The notes: generated from the sequence alone by a model not told the origin. A DNA stretch of 64,000 bases from Deltaproteobacteria bacterium (GCA_016218725.1 JACRDB010000013.1:1-64000); one strand, 5' to 3'. Positions 24,236-35,129 are shown, counted from the first letter of the stretch. Translations and numbers: made by a program.

Positions 24236-26365
24236 CTACGAGATCCCGTAGCCCTTGAGCTTCTTGTGCAGGCCCTCGCGGGTGATCCCGAGGGTCTTGG
24301 CCGTGGCGCTCTTGTTGTTGCCGTGCTCCCGCAGGGCCTCGATCAGGAGCCACTTCTCGATGTGCTCCATCATGTCCTTGAGGGTGCCCCGAGGCGGGCG
24401 GATCCGGTCGAGGAGCCCCTCGATGTTCCGGATCCGCGGGGACAGGTGCTCGGGCATGAGGTAGCTGTTGGGCTCGCTCTGGATCACCAGCCGCTGCACC
24501 TCGTTCTCCAGCTCCCGCACGTTGCCCTGCCACTCGTAGCTCATCAAGAGCTCCATGGCCTGCTGCGAGAAGCCGAGCACCGGGCGCCCGAGCTCGTGGG
24601 CGCACCGCTTCAGGAAATGGTTGGCCAGGAGGGGGATGTCCTCCCGCCGCTCCCGCAGCGGCGGCACCCGGATCGGGAACACCTGGAGCCGGTAGTACAG
24701 GTCCTGCCGGAAGCGCCCGGCGGCCACCTCCGCTTCGAGGTTGCGGTTGGTGGCCGCCACGATGCGCACGTCCACCGTGCGCGTGACGCCGCTGCCGAGC
24801 GGGCGCACCTCGCCGAGCTGGAGCACCCGCAGGATCTTGGGCTGCAGCGCCAGGGGCATCTCCCCGAGCTCGTCCAGGAAGATGGTCCCCTCGTGGGCCA
24901 GCTCGAAGAGGCCCTTCTTGTCCGCCGTGGCGTCCGTGAAGGCCCCCTTCTTGTGGCCGAAGAGCTCGCTCTCCAGGAGCGTCTCCGGCAGCGCCGCGCA
25001 GTTCTGGGCGATGAACAGCCGGTCCCTCCGCCGGGACAGGTTATGGATCATCGACGCCACCAGCTCCTTGCCGGTGCCCGTCTCCCCCTCGATGAGCACC
25101 GTCACCCGCGTGTCCACCACCTTGGCGAGCTTCTCGTGCAGCGCCTTGATCGGCGCGCTCTCCCCGATGAGGTCCACCTTCTTCTGCGTGCGCTGGCGCA
25201 GGAACGAGTTCTCCGTCTTGGTGTTGGCCTCGGCCAGCTTCACCCGGCTGTAGAGCCGCGCGTTGGCCACCGCCATGGACGCCTGCTGCGCCACCACCAT
25301 CAAGAGGTCCAGGTCCCGCTCCTTGAAGATCCCCGCGCTGGCCCGGTTGTCCACCTGGAGCACCCCGAGGATGTCGTCCCCCTTCCAGAGCGGCACCCCC
25401 ATGGTGGACAGGATCTTCGCGCCCAGGATGCTCGCCGTCTCGCCCACCTCGCGGGCGTCCGCCGCCAGCACCGCCGCCCGCTGCTCCACCACCTTGCGCA
25501 CCACCGAGCGGGTGATGGGCACCGCCTCCGAGGGCGCCCCGGTGGCCCCGCGGATCCGCGTGGTCACCGGCACGTACGTGGGCTTGTCCCCGGTGCTCTC
25601 GTCCTTCAGGGCCACCGTGAGGTGCGTGGCGCGGCCCACGAGATCGAACACCGCCGTGGCCACCGCGTCCAGCACCTCGTCCATCTCCAGCGCGCTGGAG
25701 AGGGCCCGGAGGCTCGTCAGGAGCGCCTTGAGCGACAAGGGGTCGCTCTCGATGGCCTCCCGGGCCTGGCCCACCGTGGCCACCGTACGGATCGCCACCA
25801 CCCGGGCCTCGGGCTCCGGCGGCTGCGTGGCCGTCGGCTCCGGGGAGGACACCAGCACCGGCGACGGCGGCAGCGCCACACCCCCGGAGACACCGCCCGA
25901 GACGCCTCCGGACACAATCGCCTGGGCCGTGGAGCGGATGCTGGCCGCCGCGGGGCTGCCCGGCTGCACCGTGTCCGCGAGGCCCGGCACCGTGGGCATG
26001 GAGTACGGGTCTGTGCCAGTGGCCGTGCGCCGCGGGGTGAAGCCCACCCGCACCACCACCGGGTGGTGAGGGTCCCCGAGGATGAGCTTGTCCCCGGGGA
26101 CGAGCTCCCGCTCGAAGAGGCAGCTGGAGTCCACCGGGAGCACCGCGGTCCCGCGGGACACCCGGGAGCCGTTGGTGCTGCGGTTGTCCCGGAAGTGCAC
26201 CGTGCCGTCCGCCGGGTCCAGCCGGAGCACCCCGTGGGCGCCGGAGACGTGCCAGTCGGGCAGGAGCAGGTCCGAGTTGGGGGCGCGGCCCACGGTGATC
26301 TCCGGCGTGTCACGCTCCAGGGTGCGGCCCCGCGCCTCGCCCTGCTCGACCTCCAGCCGGATCAC
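24236..26365 (-). CDS. FHA-GAF-AAA sigma54-dependent activator
   Basis: A 709-residue enhancer-binding protein. FHA domain at about 1-105 (GR at 26-27, SGAH at 41-44, NRSTNG at 61-66) to read phosphothreonine from a Ser/Thr kinase; GAF at about 210-375; sigma54-interaction AAA+ domain at about 400-640 with Walker A GETGTGKE (427-434) and Walker B TIFLDE (494-499); Fis-type helix-turn-helix at the C-terminus. The sigma54-contact loop reads GAFTDA (474-479) instead of GAFTGA: the contact Thr is kept, the second Gly is Asp. GTG start. It lies 34 bases after the HEAT lipoprotein gene, so both are likely co-transcribed. Confidence 0.92.
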   Translation of the reverse strand: MIRLEVEQGEARGRTLERDTPEITVGRAPNSDLLLPDWHVSGAHGVLRLDPADGTVHFRDNRSTNGSRVSRGTAVLPVDSSCLFERELVPGDKLILGDPHHPVVVRVGFTPRRTATGTDPYSMPTVPGLADTVQPGSPAAASIRSTAQAIVSGGVSGGVSGGVALPPSPVLVSSPEPTATQPPEPEARVVAIRTVATVGQAREAIESDPLSLKALLTSLRALSSALEMDEVLDAVATAVFDLVGRATHLTVALKDESTGDKPTYVPVTTRIRGATGAPSEAVPITRSVVRKVVEQRAAVLAADAREVGETASILGAKILSTMGVPLWKGDDILGVLQVDNRASAGIFKERDLDLLMVVAQQASMAVANARLYSRVKLAEANTKTENSFLRQRTQKKVDLIGESAPIKALHEKLAKVVDTRVTVLIEGETGTGKELVASMIHNLSRRRDRLFIAQNCAALPETLLESELFGHKKGAFTDATADKKGLFELAHEGTIFLDELGEMPLALQPKILRVLQLGEVRPLGSGVTRTVDVRIVAATNRNLEAEVAAGRFRQDLYYRLQVFPIRVPPLRERREDIPLLANHFLKRCAHELGRPVLGFSQQAMELLMSYEWQGNVRELENEVQRLVIQSEPNSYLMPEHLSPRIRNIEGLLDRIRPPRGTLKDMMEHIEKWLLIEALREHGNNKSATAKTLGITREGLHKKLKGYGIS

Positions 26366-26399
26366 GTCCGCCAGCCTAGCACGATCGACCGCACGGACA

Positions 26400-28163
26400 C
26401 TACTGCGCGCGCGCCCTGAGCCGCGCGATCAGGAACTCGGCGTCCAGGTGCAGGAGGCTCTTGGACTCCTGGTTGTGCTCCCCTTCGATGATGGCCTCCA
26501 GGCGGGTGATGCAGTCCGCGCAACCGTGCGGGCTCATCGCGTCCACCGCGAGGTGGATCGCCTGGCGGATCGGCGGGTCCGTGGCGTTGCCGCGCGACAG
26601 GAGCAGGGTCCTCGCGTCGGCGTTGTCCACCAGGGTCCAGGACATCATCCGGAAGACCTTGCGGAGCACGTCCCGGTCGGTGGAGGCGAGCTTCCCGCGG
26701 TAGCAGGCCAGGTCCCCGTCGTTGCAGTCCCGGGCCACCGCGGCCACCGCGTCCACCGCCTGGAGCCCCGTGCGGATCTGCCGGATCTGCGTCTGCGAGT
26801 CCTCGTCCTGGGCCTCCGGGTCGTGCGAGAGCCGCTCCAGGAGCGAGCGCGTGGTGGTGGACACGCGGTCGTACGTGGCGATGTCCCCGTGGCGCACCGC
26901 GCGCGCCAGCGGTGACATGAGCCCGATGCGGTACGCGATGGGCTCCGCCCCGGGGTTCTGGAGCTGCCGGTCGTTGAGCCTCGCGGCGATGAGCCCCGCG
27001 GCCCTGGGGTCCCCGAGCATGGCCAGGGAGTCCGCGGTGAGCCCCGCCATGTCGCTCTGGGCCACGGGCTCCTCGTTGAAGAGCGCGGCGATCACGTCGT
27101 AGGCGCGGGCGCGGTCCGGGTCGTTGGGGGGCAGCGGGAGCGCGGAGTAGGCCAGGGCCTCCGCGGCGCGGGCCCGAAGGAGCCGCGAGGACGGGGCGTC
27201 GGCGAGCACCGTGCGGTTCTGCGCCAGGGTGATCAGGGGCTGGATCGCCCGGCGGTCGGCGAAGCCCCGCAGGGCGTCCAGGGCCACGCCCTGGAGCGTC
27301 CCCGGCGGGGGGACCTCGGCCCCGGGGGTGCTCCCGTAGGACTGCAGGAGCAGCATCACCTCGCCGTTGTGGCCCTCCATGGTATTGATGATCGCGGGCA
27401 CCGCGACGGAGGCCCCGAGGTGCACCAGGGCCCGGGCGGCGTAGGGGAACACCCCGTTGGTGCGCACCCGGAGGTAGAGCGCGTACACCAGCGCGTCCGC
27501 CGCGGACGGGTCGCCGAGCCGGGACAGGGCCTGGCAGGCCCCGCGGGCGGTGCGGAAATCCTGCTGGTCCAGCGGGCGCTTCAAGATGTCCCGAAGGCGC
27601 GGCACCACGCTCCGGTCCCCGGCGGCCCCGAGGGCCAAAAGGATCGCCTCGCGGAGCTGCGGGGCGCTGCCCTGGGAGCCCACCGCGCGGTCGATGCCGG
27701 CCAGGAGCTTCTGCACCGCGTCCGGGCTGTTCGGGTGGAGCACCTCCAGGGCCTGGGCGGCCTGCAGGGCGATCCTCTCGCTGTCCGTGTTGCCGGGCGA
27801 GAACTCCAGCGCCGAGAGCAGCGCCGGCACGGCCCGCGGGTCGTGGCAGCCCGCCAGGATGGTGATGGCCTCCTTGCGGGTGGACAGCTCCGACGGGTGC
27901 GCCCGGAAGGCGTCCACGATGGCCGGCAGCGCCTCGTTCAGGAAGCCCTGCACCTGCGGGTCTTGAAGGTTGTCATGGGCCGCCGTGACCCGGGTCTCCC
28001 AGAGCTGCCGCAGGTGCCGCATCGCGCCGGGGCGCTTGCGGTCCTCGCCGAGCTTGCCCACCCAGGTCTTGGGCGCGTTCTCGTCCTCGCAGCCGGGGGC
28101 CACGGACCCGAGGGCCAGGAACAGCACCAGGTACCACCGCGACAGGAATCCCTTGGAGCGCAT
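26400..28163 (-). CDS. HEAT-repeat lipoprotein
   Basis: A 587-residue predicted lipoprotein; start at 28163 gives signal WYLVLFLALGSVAPGC with the cysteine at 25 (the longer in-frame extension to 28268 is not signal-like). The mature part is a run of HEAT-like helical pairs (for example DPRAVPALLSALEFSP, GDRSVVPRLRDILKRP, GDPSAADALVYALYLR, HLGASVAVPAIINTM), giving a curved solenoid, with a CADC pair near the C-terminus. A scaffold role in the periplasm is inferred. It heads the transcription unit with the sigma54 activator and is divergent from the rimP operon. Confidence 0.8.
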   Translation of the reverse strand: MRSKGFLSRWYLVLFLALGSVAPGCEDENAPKTWVGKLGEDRKRPGAMRHLRQLWETRVTAAHDNLQDPQVQGFLNEALPAIVDAFRAHPSELSTRKEAITILAGCHDPRAVPALLSALEFSPGNTDSERIALQAAQALEVLHPNSPDAVQKLLAGIDRAVGSQGSAPQLREAILLALGAAGDRSVVPRLRDILKRPLDQQDFRTARGACQALSRLGDPSAADALVYALYLRVRTNGVFPYAARALVHLGASVAVPAIINTMEGHNGEVMLLLQSYGSTPGAEVPPPGTLQGVALDALRGFADRRAIQPLITLAQNRTVLADAPSSRLLRARAAEALAYSALPLPPNDPDRARAYDVIAALFNEEPVAQSDMAGLTADSLAMLGDPRAAGLIAARLNDRQLQNPGAEPIAYRIGLMSPLARAVRHGDIATYDRVSTTTRSLLERLSHDPEAQDEDSQTQIRQIRTGLQAVDAVAAVARDCNDGDLACYRGKLASTDRDVLRKVFRMMSWTLVDNADARTLLLSRGNATDPPIRQAIHLAVDAMSPHGCADCITRLEAIIEGEHNQESKSLLHLDAEFLIARLRARAQ

Positions 28164-28314
28164 AGGGACCGGAGGGTATTCCCGGCCCCACCACGCTGGC
28201 AAGCGCCCGCGGGGTTGCGCTCGGCCCGGAGGGGTGGTAGACAGCCCGCCGTCCTCGGGGATCTCCAACTTCTACGGGCCCCCTCGAAGACCACCTCCCA
28301 CCACATTTCCTTGG

Positions 28315-28335
28315 GTGTGGGGTGAGTCCCCACAC
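28315..28335. other. Perfect 8-bp hairpin upstream of rimP
   Basis: gtgtgggg and ccccacac pair perfectly around a five-base loop (tgagt) about 70 bases ahead of the rimP start, within the 244-bp divergent intergenic region. No T-run follows, so a simple terminator is unlikely; an operator or a 5'-leader structure controlling the operon is possible. No tRNA (as in the E. coli metY leader) is present. Confidence 0.5.
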
Positions 28336-28407
28336 GCACCTACGCTGCGTTCTGGGGGCTGGCGCGAACGGATCGCTGGGCCCTGTCGAGGCCCTTCGAG
28401 GAACGTC

Positions 28408-29064
28408 GTGCGTGTTGATCCCTACAAGCTCCGGAGTGAGCTGGACCCCCTCGCGGAGGTCCACGGGGTGGAGCTCGTGGCGCTGGAGTGGCTCCAGGGG
28501 CCCGGGCGGGGGATCCTCCGGGTGTACATTGACTTCCCGGGGGGGGATCCCCGGAAGGACCCCACGGCGCACCCCACGGTGTCCGCGGAGCAGTGCGCCC
28601 AGGTAAGCCGGGACGTGAGCGCGGCGCTGGACGCGCTGGACCTGATCCCCGGGGCGTACGACCTGGAGGTGAGCTCGCCGGGCTTCTCCAGGCCGCTGCA
28701 AAAGCGCAATGATTTCAACAGGTTCGCTGGACTCCCGGCGAAGCTCAAGCTCCGCCAGGCGGTGGACGGCAGGCTGTCCTTCGAGGGGACCCTGGCGGGG
28801 ACCGAGGCGCCCCTGGAGACCTCTGGGGGCGCGGAGGACGCGTCGCGCTGGCTGGTGAAGGTCTGCGTGGAGGGGGGGAAAATGGTTTCGGTGCCGTCGT
28901 GGGTGCTCACCCGGGCGCAGCTCCTGGAGGCGAAGAGGCCTCCGGCGGCGAAGCCGGGCAAGGGCTCCAGGGCGGCCCGAGAGAAGGTCCCCGGCGGGGT
29001 CTCCGCCGCCGGGCCTGTGACGACCCACGCTCCCCTGGCGGGGCCAGACGAGGGCGAGAGGTAG
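28408..29064 (+). CDS. rimP: Ribosome maturation factor RimP
   Basis: A 218-residue 16S/30S maturation factor. The N-terminal domain has [25 protein letters not shown] and the typical [31 protein letters not shown], containing the family signature YxLEVSSPGxxRPL. The C-terminal SH3-like part is followed by a 40-residue disordered tail. GTG start at 28408 with GAGGAA six bases upstream. First gene of the rimP-nusA-infB operon; nusA follows after seven bases. Confidence 0.93.
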   Translation: MRVDPYKLRSELDPLAEVHGVELVALEWLQGPGRGILRVYIDFPGGDPRKDPTAHPTVSAEQCAQVSRDVSAALDALDLIPGAYDLEVSSPGFSRPLQKRNDFNRFAGLPAKLKLRQAVDGRLSFEGTLAGTEAPLETSGGAEDASRWLVKVCVEGGKMVSVPSWVLTRAQLLEAKRPPAAKPGKGSRAAREKVPGGVSAAGPVTTHAPLAGPDEGER

Positions 29065-29071
29065 AACATCC

Positions 29072-30838
29072 ATGGCATCGAAGGCAAGCACCGCTGTGAC
29101 CGCGCCGGCTCCGTCCGCCGGGCCGAACCTGGCGCAGACCCTGGACATCGTGGCCAAGGACAAGGGCATCGACCGTCAGGTGTTGGTGCAGACGCTGGAG
29201 AGCGCGATCCTCTCGGCGGCGCGCAAGCACCTGGGCGGGGCCCGGGAGCTGGTGGCGCGCTTCAACGAGAAGGACGGCGGGGTGGACCTGTTCCAGCGCA
29301 TGACCGTGGTGGACGTGGTGACGCAGCCCGAGCAGGAGCTCTCGGTGGAGGACGCGCGGCGGGTGGGGCTCGACGCCGAGGTGGGCGAGCAGCTCGCGTT
29401 CCAGGTGTACTACCGCCCGGAGGAGGCCCGGCGGGCCGCCGAGCAGGACGAGGTCTTCGGGGACATCCTGCAGCTCAAGGCCGTGCGCAAGGGCTTCGGC
29501 CGGATCGCCGCGCAGGCGGCCAAGCAGGTGATCATCCAGCGGGTGCGGGACGCCGAGCGGGAGATCGTCTTCAACGAGTACAAAGACCGCAAGGGGGAGA
29601 TCATCACCGGGATCTTCCGGCGCTTCGAGCGCAATGACATCATCGTGGACCTGGGCCGTGCGGAGGCCATCCTCCGGAGCAGGGACCAGGTGCCGCGGGA
29701 GAGCTACCGCCCCGGCGAGCGCATCGTGGCGTACGTGAAGGAGATCGAGCGCGAGGCCAAGGGCCCGCAGATCATCCTCTCGCGGGGGGACGTGGGGCTC
29801 CTGATCAAGCTCTTCGAGGGCGAGGTGCCGGAGATCTACGAGGGCATCGTGAAGATCGTGGCGGCGGCCCGGGAGCCAGGCGTGCGCAGCAAGATCGCGG
29901 TGCAGTCCCGGGACCTGGACGTGGACCCCGTGGGGGCCTGCGTGGGCGTCAAGGGCTCGCGGGTGCAGGCCGTGGTGCAGGAGCTCCGGGGCGAGCGCAT
30001 TGACATCGTGCCCTTCGACCGGGACCCCGCGCGCTTCGTGTGCAACGCCATCGCCCCGGCGGAGATCTCCAGGGTGATCATCAACGAGAACGACCACGCC
30101 ATGGAGCTGGTGGTGCCGGACGAGAAGCTCTCGCTGGCCATCGGGCGCAAGGGGCAGAACGTGCGCCTGGCGTCGCAGCTCTCGGGGTGGAAGCTGGACA
30201 TCATCTCCGAGACCAAGTTCAAGCAGATGGAGGAGGAGTCCATCGCGGCGCTGTCGCTCATCGCGGGGGTCACCCCGGCCATCGCGCAGACGATGTACAA
30301 GCTCGGGTTCCGGTCCCTGGAGGAGGTCTCCGAGGCCACCGCCGACGAGCTCGCGGGCATCCCGGGCCTCGGCGGCGGGGAGAACGCCGACCGGATCAAG
30401 GCCGCCGCGGAGACCGCCATGGAGGAGCTGCGCCAGCGGCGCCTGCGGGACGCCGCGAAGCGCACCGAGCCCCTCACGGAGAAGGAGCGGCTGCTCTTCG
30501 TGCGCGGGGTGGGCGAGCACACCATCGAGCTCCTGGCCCATGCGCAGGTGCACACGGTGGAGCAGCTCCACCAGGCCACCGAGGAGACGCTCCTGCGGGA
30601 GTCGGGCCTCGGGCTCCGGAAGGTGCGGCAGGTGAAGGCCGGGGCGGCCACGTTCCTCACCTCCGAGCAGAAGGTGATCGACGAGGCCCGCAAGGGCGTG
30701 CGGGAGGCCCAGGCCCAGGAGGCCCGGGAGGCCCAGGAAGCCGCAGCCGCAGCCGCAGCCGCAGCCGCGACCGCGGCCGCGGAGGCCGCGACGGCGGCGA
30801 ACGGCGCCGGGGAGTCCTCGGCCGGGGAAGCGAACTGA
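29072..30838 (+). CDS. nusA: Transcription elongation/termination factor NusA
   Basis: A 588-residue NusA. The order is canonical: N-terminal RNAP-binding domain, S1 domain (about 130-205), KH domains (about 230-375) with [15 protein letters not shown] and [12 protein letters not shown], then helix-hairpin-helix/acidic-repeat-like regions to about 545. It ends in an Ala-rich tail that includes (gccgca)n repeats near 30740-30790. Acts in elongation, pausing, termination and antitermination. ATG at 29072 after gagaggtag. No domain is missing. Confidence 0.95.
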   Translation: MASKASTAVTAPAPSAGPNLAQTLDIVAKDKGIDRQVLVQTLESAILSAARKHLGGARELVARFNEKDGGVDLFQRMTVVDVVTQPEQELSVEDARRVGLDAEVGEQLAFQVYYRPEEARRAAEQDEVFGDILQLKAVRKGFGRIAAQAAKQVIIQRVRDAEREIVFNEYKDRKGEIITGIFRRFERNDIIVDLGRAEAILRSRDQVPRESYRPGERIVAYVKEIEREAKGPQIILSRGDVGLLIKLFEGEVPEIYEGIVKIVAAAREPGVRSKIAVQSRDLDVDPVGACVGVKGSRVQAVVQELRGERIDIVPFDRDPARFVCNAIAPAEISRVIINENDHAMELVVPDEKLSLAIGRKGQNVRLASQLSGWKLDIISETKFKQMEEESIAALSLIAGVTPAIAQTMYKLGFRSLEEVSEATADELAGIPGLGGGENADRIKAAAETAMEELRQRRLRDAAKRTEPLTEKERLLFVRGVGEHTIELLAHAQVHTVEQLHQATEETLLRESGLGLRKVRQVKAGAATFLTSEQKVIDEARKGVREAQAQEAREAQEAAAAAAAAAATAAAEAATAANGAGESSAGEAN

Positions 30839-30856
30839 GGAGGAGCCGCGCCCACG

Positions 30857-31504
30857 ATGACCGCCACGGAAGACAGAGCCTCCGCCCGGAGGCGCCCCAA
30901 GGAGGGCCCGGAGCCCGCGGCCCCTCGGGCCCCGGGGCCCGAGCGCACCTGCGTGGGCTGCCGCAAGGCGGGGCCCCCGGCGGCGCTGGTGCGCCTCGTG
31001 GCGGACGCCGAGGGGAAGGTCACCGTGGACCACCGCGGGCGGGGCGCGAGCGGGCGCGGGGCCTGGGTGCACCCCACCCGGCGGTGCCTGAAGGCCGCGG
31101 CCCAGCGCCACGCGGCGGAGCGCTCCCTCGGGGTGGCGGTGGACCCCGCGCTCTCGGCGGACGCGCTGGCCGAGGCGCTCAAGCGGGCCCTGGCGCAGAA
31201 GGCGCTGTCGCTGCTGTTGGTGAGCGCGCGCACCGGGAGCCTCGCGGTGGGCGCGGCGGCGGTGGAGCGCGGGATGGACGGCCCGGTGGCCCTGTGCCTC
31301 GCCGCCGCGGACGCCGGGGCGAGCGCGAAGGTTCTCGCGGAGCGCGTCGCCGAGCGCGGCGTGCGGGTGCTCATCTACGGCACCAAAGAGTCTCTTGGAA
31401 ATCTGTTCGGCCGCGGTGAGGTTGCGCTGTTGGGGTTGCGGGACGCGCGGATCGCGACCGAACTTTGCGCCACCATCGACCGCCTCGCGGGTGTGGAGGA
31501 CTGA
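30857..31504 (+). CDS. YlxR (DUF448) fused to L7Ae-like RNA-binding domain
   Basis: A 215-residue protein. Residues about 28-95 are the YlxR domain: TCVGCRKAGPPAALVRLV, then DHRGRGASGRGAWVHP and CLKAAAQR. From about 100 to the end is an L7Ae/YlxQ-type domain (LSLLLVSARTGSLAVG, then VLIYGTKESLGNLFGR). In many genomes ylxR and ylxQ are separate neighbouring genes between nusA and infB; here they are one polypeptide. Likely RNA/ribosome associated. Ends in TGATG overlap with infB. Confidence 0.9.
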   Translation: MTATEDRASARRRPKEGPEPAAPRAPGPERTCVGCRKAGPPAALVRLVADAEGKVTVDHRGRGASGRGAWVHPTRRCLKAAAQRHAAERSLGVAVDPALSADALAEALKRALAQKALSLLLVSARTGSLAVGAAAVERGMDGPVALCLAAADAGASAKVLAERVAERGVRVLIYGTKESLGNLFGRGEVALLGLRDARIATELCATIDRLAGVED

Positions 31505-34500
31505 TGTCGAGCCAGGTTCGTGTATTCCAGATCGCGGATGACCTCAAGATGGACTACGACATCGTCGTGTCCAAGATCCGCACGCTCGGCATCGATGTGA
31601 AGAACAAGATGTCGAAGGTGGACGCCGGCTACATCGACCAGATCAAGTCCGCCCTCGCCAGGGACAAGCAGGCGGCCTACATCGAGGTCGAGGTGGCCCC
31701 CGGGGTCATCCGGCGCAAGCCCGTCAAGCCCCCGGAGCCCGTCAAGGCCCCCCCGGCGCCGTCCCCGGTCATGGAGCGGGTGACGCCCCGGAGCGTGAGC
31801 CTCCCGGACCGCGCGGCCACGCCCGCCGTGGAGGCGAGGCCCCGCGCCGTGGAGCGCCCCGCCCCGGCCTCGCAGCCCGCGCCGGAGCCCCCCCGCGCCG
31901 AGGCCCCCGCCCGCTCGGAGACCCCCCTCCGCCCGGAGGTCTCCCCCCTCGCTCCCCCCGCCCGGGACCCCGAAGACCCTCGGCCCCCAACGCGGGACAC
32001 GGCCCCCGTTGCGACCCCCCCTGCGGCCCCTGCTCCCACGCCGGTGGTCGCCGCGCCGGAAGCACCTCCGGCGCCCGCTGCCCCGGTGGTGGTCGCCCCG
32101 GAGCCCGCGCGCGCCGAGGAGCCGAAGGCGCCTCCCCCTGCGGTGGTCTCTCCCAAGGTAACCACCCCCCAGGCGCCCGCACCGGTGGCGGAGACCGTTT
32201 CCTCCCCACCCGCGCCCACGCCCACCCACATCGTGGAGGCCCGGAGCGAGGCGCCCGAGGTGTCCGTGGTGTCCCCGGTGACCTCGGGGCGGCCAGCGGT
32301 GGCGGAGGATCCCACCAGGGCAACCGTCGAGGAGCCCGTGAGGGCCTCGGCGGAGGAGCCCCCCCGGGAGTCGCCCGCGGCGCGCGAGGAGCCCGTGGCG
32401 GCGACCCCGTCGACGCCGGCGCCGGAGCCCGCGAGGGCCGAGGGCACGACCCGGGACGAGGGTGCCCAGGAGGGCCCGAGGCCGTCGGTGGTGCCGCCGG
32501 GGGGCACCCCCTCGTCGAGGCCGTCGCAGCCGGCGCCGCGCAAGGGCATCGCGCAGTGGAACCCGGTGACCAAGCAGATCGAGTACTTTGACTCGCCGTC
32601 GTCGGCGCAGGCGCCGAGGCCGCCGATGGGGATGGCCGGTGCGTTGCAGTCCAAGGCCCCCGGGGCGGCGCAGCCGGCGAAGCGGGTGGAGTACATCCCG
32701 AACAAGACCCCCGGGCTGGCGGGCAAGCGCCCGATCCCGGGGCGGCCCATGACGCCGGGCTTCGGCGGCCGCCCTGGGATGATCCGCCCCGGGGGCGTGT
32801 CCCAGGGGCTGTCGGCCAACCGCGCGGCCACGGCAGGGCGGGCGGCGCAGCCGTCCACGCAGATGGCGGCCCACAAGCGGGTGATCAAGATCGAGGAGCA
32901 GATCTCGCTCCAGGAGCTGGCCCGGAGGATGAGCCTCAAGGCCACGGACGTGCTGTTGAAGCTCCTGGGCATCGGCGGCAAGGGGAACATCAACTCCACG
33001 CTGGACTCGGACACGGCCAAGCTCCTGGCGAGCGAGTTCGGCTACGAGGTGGAGGACGTGGCCCTGGACCTGGACGCGATCATCAGGACCGCGGCCCGGC
33101 CGGAGACGCTCAACGAGAAGGACATCGGCCCGCGGGCTCCCGTGGTGACGGTGATGGGCCACGTGGACCACGGCAAGACCACGCTCCTCGACGCGATCCT
33201 CGGGACGCGCGTGGCCGAGGGCGAGGCCGGCGGGATCACCCAGGAGGTGCGGGCCTACCGGGTGAAGACCCCGAAGGGCGAGGTGGTGTTCTTTGACACC
33301 CCGGGGCACGAGGCGTTCACGGCGCTGCGGGCGCGCGGGGCGCAGACCACGGACGTGGCGGTGCTGGTGGTGGCGGCGGACGACGGGGTGATGCCCACCA
33401 CGGTGGAGGCGATCAACCACGCCAAGGCGGCCAAGGTGCCGCTGGTGGTGGTGCTCAACAAGATGGACAAGCCCGACGCGCGGCCGGACCGGGTGCTCCA
33501 GGAGCTCCTGAAGTACGACGTGGTGGCCGAGGAGTTCGGCGGCGAGACGCTGGTGGTGCGGGTGAGCGCCAAGGCGCGCACGGGGATCGAGCAGCTCCTG
33601 GAGAGCCTGGCGGCCCAGACGGACGTGCTGGAGCTCAAGGCCAACGCCCGCAAGGCCGGCGTGGGGACGGTGTTCGAGAGCAAGCTGGACAAGGGCAAGG
33701 GGGCCGTGGCGCGGGTGCTGGTGCAGGAGGGCGTGGTGCGCAACGGGGACGTGGTGCTGGCGGGCACGGCCTACGGGCGCATCCGGGCGATGTTCGACGA
33801 CCGGGGCAAGGCGCTGGACAAGGCCGGGCCGAGCACGCCGGTGGAGATCCTCGGGCTCAACGAGCCCCCGACGGCGGGGGACAAGATGTACGTCTGCGCG
33901 GACCTGCGCAAGGCCCAGGAGGTGGCCGACCGGCTGCGCACGCTGGGCAAGAAGAGCATCGCGGGCCCCGGGCCCATGGACATCAACGCGTACCTGGCGT
34001 CACAGAAGGACACGCAGATCACCGTGCACGTGGTGATCAAGGCGGACGCCCAGGGGGCCGTGGAGGGCCTGCGCAAGGCCCTGACGGAGCTGTCCACGGA
34101 CAAGGTCAAGGTGCAGGTGATCCACGGCGCCGTGGGGGCCATCACGGAGACCGACGTGCAGCTCGCGGTGGCGAGCCGGGCGGTGATCATCGGGTTCAAC
34201 GTGCGCCCCATCGGCAAGGCCGGCGCGGCGGCGGAGGAGCAGAAGATCGAGCTGCGGTTCTACAACGTGATCTACGAGGCCGTGGAGGACATCAAGGCGC
34301 TGATGCTCGGCCAGCTCAAGCCCACGCTGGTGGAGAAGGGCCTCGGGAAGGCCGAGGTGCGGCAGGTGTTCAACATCACCAAGGTGGGGACCATCGCCGG
34401 GTGCATGGTGCAGGAGGGCGAGGTGCGCCGCGGGGCCCGCGCGCGCCTGGTGCGCGACGGGGCCATCAAGCACGATGGGCGGGTCGGGAGCCTGCGGCGC

Positions 34501-34629
34501 TTCAAGGAGGACACGGCCAAGGTGTCCCTGGGCTTCGAGTGCGGCATCGGGCTGGAGAACTACAACGACCTGAAGCCCGGCGACGTGATCGAGTGCTACG
34601 AGCACGAGGAGGTCGCGGCGCAGCTCTAG
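31504..34629 (+). CDS. infB: Translation initiation factor IF-2
   Basis: A 1041-residue IF-2. N-terminal IF2_N-like domain ([19 protein letters not shown]), a very long low-complexity Pro/Ala/Glu region at about 75-345, a second IF2_N segment near 460-510, then the GTPase domain with G1 GHVDHGKT (about residue 552), G3 DTPGHEAF and G4 NKMD, domain II and C-terminal domains III-IV that bind fMet-tRNA. The first 13 residues of a longer frame are discarded in favour of ATG at 31504, which overlaps the previous stop (TGATG). Essential; third cistron of the operon. Confidence 0.95.
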   Translation: MSSQVRVFQIADDLKMDYDIVVSKIRTLGIDVKNKMSKVDAGYIDQIKSALARDKQAAYIEVEVAPGVIRRKPVKPPEPVKAPPAPSPVMERVTPRSVSLPDRAATPAVEARPRAVERPAPASQPAPEPPRAEAPARSETPLRPEVSPLAPPARDPEDPRPPTRDTAPVATPPAAPAPTPVVAAPEAPPAPAAPVVVAPEPARAEEPKAPPPAVVSPKVTTPQAPAPVAETVSSPPAPTPTHIVEARSEAPEVSVVSPVTSGRPAVAEDPTRATVEEPVRASAEEPPRESPAAREEPVAATPSTPAPEPARAEGTTRDEGAQEGPRPSVVPPGGTPSSRPSQPAPRKGIAQWNPVTKQIEYFDSPSSAQAPRPPMGMAGALQSKAPGAAQPAKRVEYIPNKTPGLAGKRPIPGRPMTPGFGGRPGMIRPGGVSQGLSANRAATAGRAAQPSTQMAAHKRVIKIEEQISLQELARRMSLKATDVLLKLLGIGGKGNINSTLDSDTAKLLASEFGYEVEDVALDLDAIIRTAARPETLNEKDIGPRAPVVTVMGHVDHGKTTLLDAILGTRVAEGEAGGITQEVRAYRVKTPKGEVVFFDTPGHEAFTALRARGAQTTDVAVLVVAADDGVMPTTVEAINHAKAAKVPLVVVLNKMDKPDARPDRVLQELLKYDVVAEEFGGETLVVRVSAKARTGIEQLLESLAAQTDVLELKANARKAGVGTVFESKLDKGKGAVARVLVQEGVVRNGDVVLAGTAYGRIRAMFDDRGKALDKAGPSTPVEILGLNEPPTAGDKMYVCADLRKAQEVADRLRTLGKKSIAGPGPMDINAYLASQKDTQITVHVVIKADAQGAVEGLRKALTELSTDKVKVQVIHGAVGAITETDVQLAVASRAVIIGFNVRPIGKAGAAAEEQKIELRFYNVIYEAVEDIKALMLGQLKPTLVEKGLGKAEVRQVFNITKVGTIAGCMVQEGEVRRGARARLVRDGAIKHDGRVGSLRRFKEDTAKVSLGFECGIGLENYNDLKPGDVIECYEHEEVAAQL

Positions 34630-34649
34630 GCGCCGTGACACACAGCCCC

Positions 34650-35129
34650 ATGGAGGTCCCGGGCACCACCCAGTTCCAGCTCATTGACGAGGACGGGGAC
34701 GAGCTCCCCGGGACCTGGGAGCTCGCCTGGGAGGGCCGGGACCCCTTCGAGGTGGTGATCGCCGCGGTGACCGAGGTGTCCCTGCGGCCCTGGAAGTGGT
34801 CGTCCAAGCGGGCGGACCTGGGGCGGCTGTCACCCAGGAAGTGCCAGGCCCTGAAGCTCCGGGTGGGCAAGGTGCTGCGCCAGGAGAACCGGGGACGCAC
34901 GGCGGCGGTGATCGCGCGGGTGGTGGCCGAGGAGTACGGCCTGAAGCCCGCCCGGCGGGCGGAGCCCGGGGCCATCGAGGCCGCGCTCCGGGGCGCCGGG
35001 GCCGAGGACCCTGACGGGCACCCGGAGCTCCTCGCGGCGCGCATGCTGCGGGTGTTCCGGGTGGCGCTCAAGGCCGCGGTGGAGGTGGACGCGGGGCTCC
35101 GGGTGAGCTGGCAGGTGGGCTCCCGGTGA
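34650..35129 (+). CDS. Unknown protein between infB and DUF503 gene
   Basis: A 159-residue soluble protein, no family recognised. The N-terminal half has WELAWEGRDPFEVVIAAV and the middle is basic and helical (RKCQALKLRVGKVLRQENRG). ATG at 34650; a GTG at 34635 (five codons earlier, with AGG closer to it) is an alternative. Stop overlaps the next GTG (GTGA). Its place inside the translation-factor operon suggests an RNA- or ribosome-related role; this is only positional inference. Confidence 0.7.
   Translation: MEVPGTTQFQLIDEDGDELPGTWELAWEGRDPFEVVIAAVTEVSLRPWKWSSKRADLGRLSPRKCQALKLRVGKVLRQENRGRTAAVIARVVAEEYGLKPARRAEPGAIEAALRGAGAEDPDGHPELLAARMLRVFRVALKAAVEVDAGLRVSWQVGSR

Noticed and set aside
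28164..28407. tRNA or rRNA gene in the leader of the rimP operon (as metY in E. coli)
   Set aside because: No T-loop (GTTCGA-type), acceptor pairing or CCA end could be found here or anywhere in the window.
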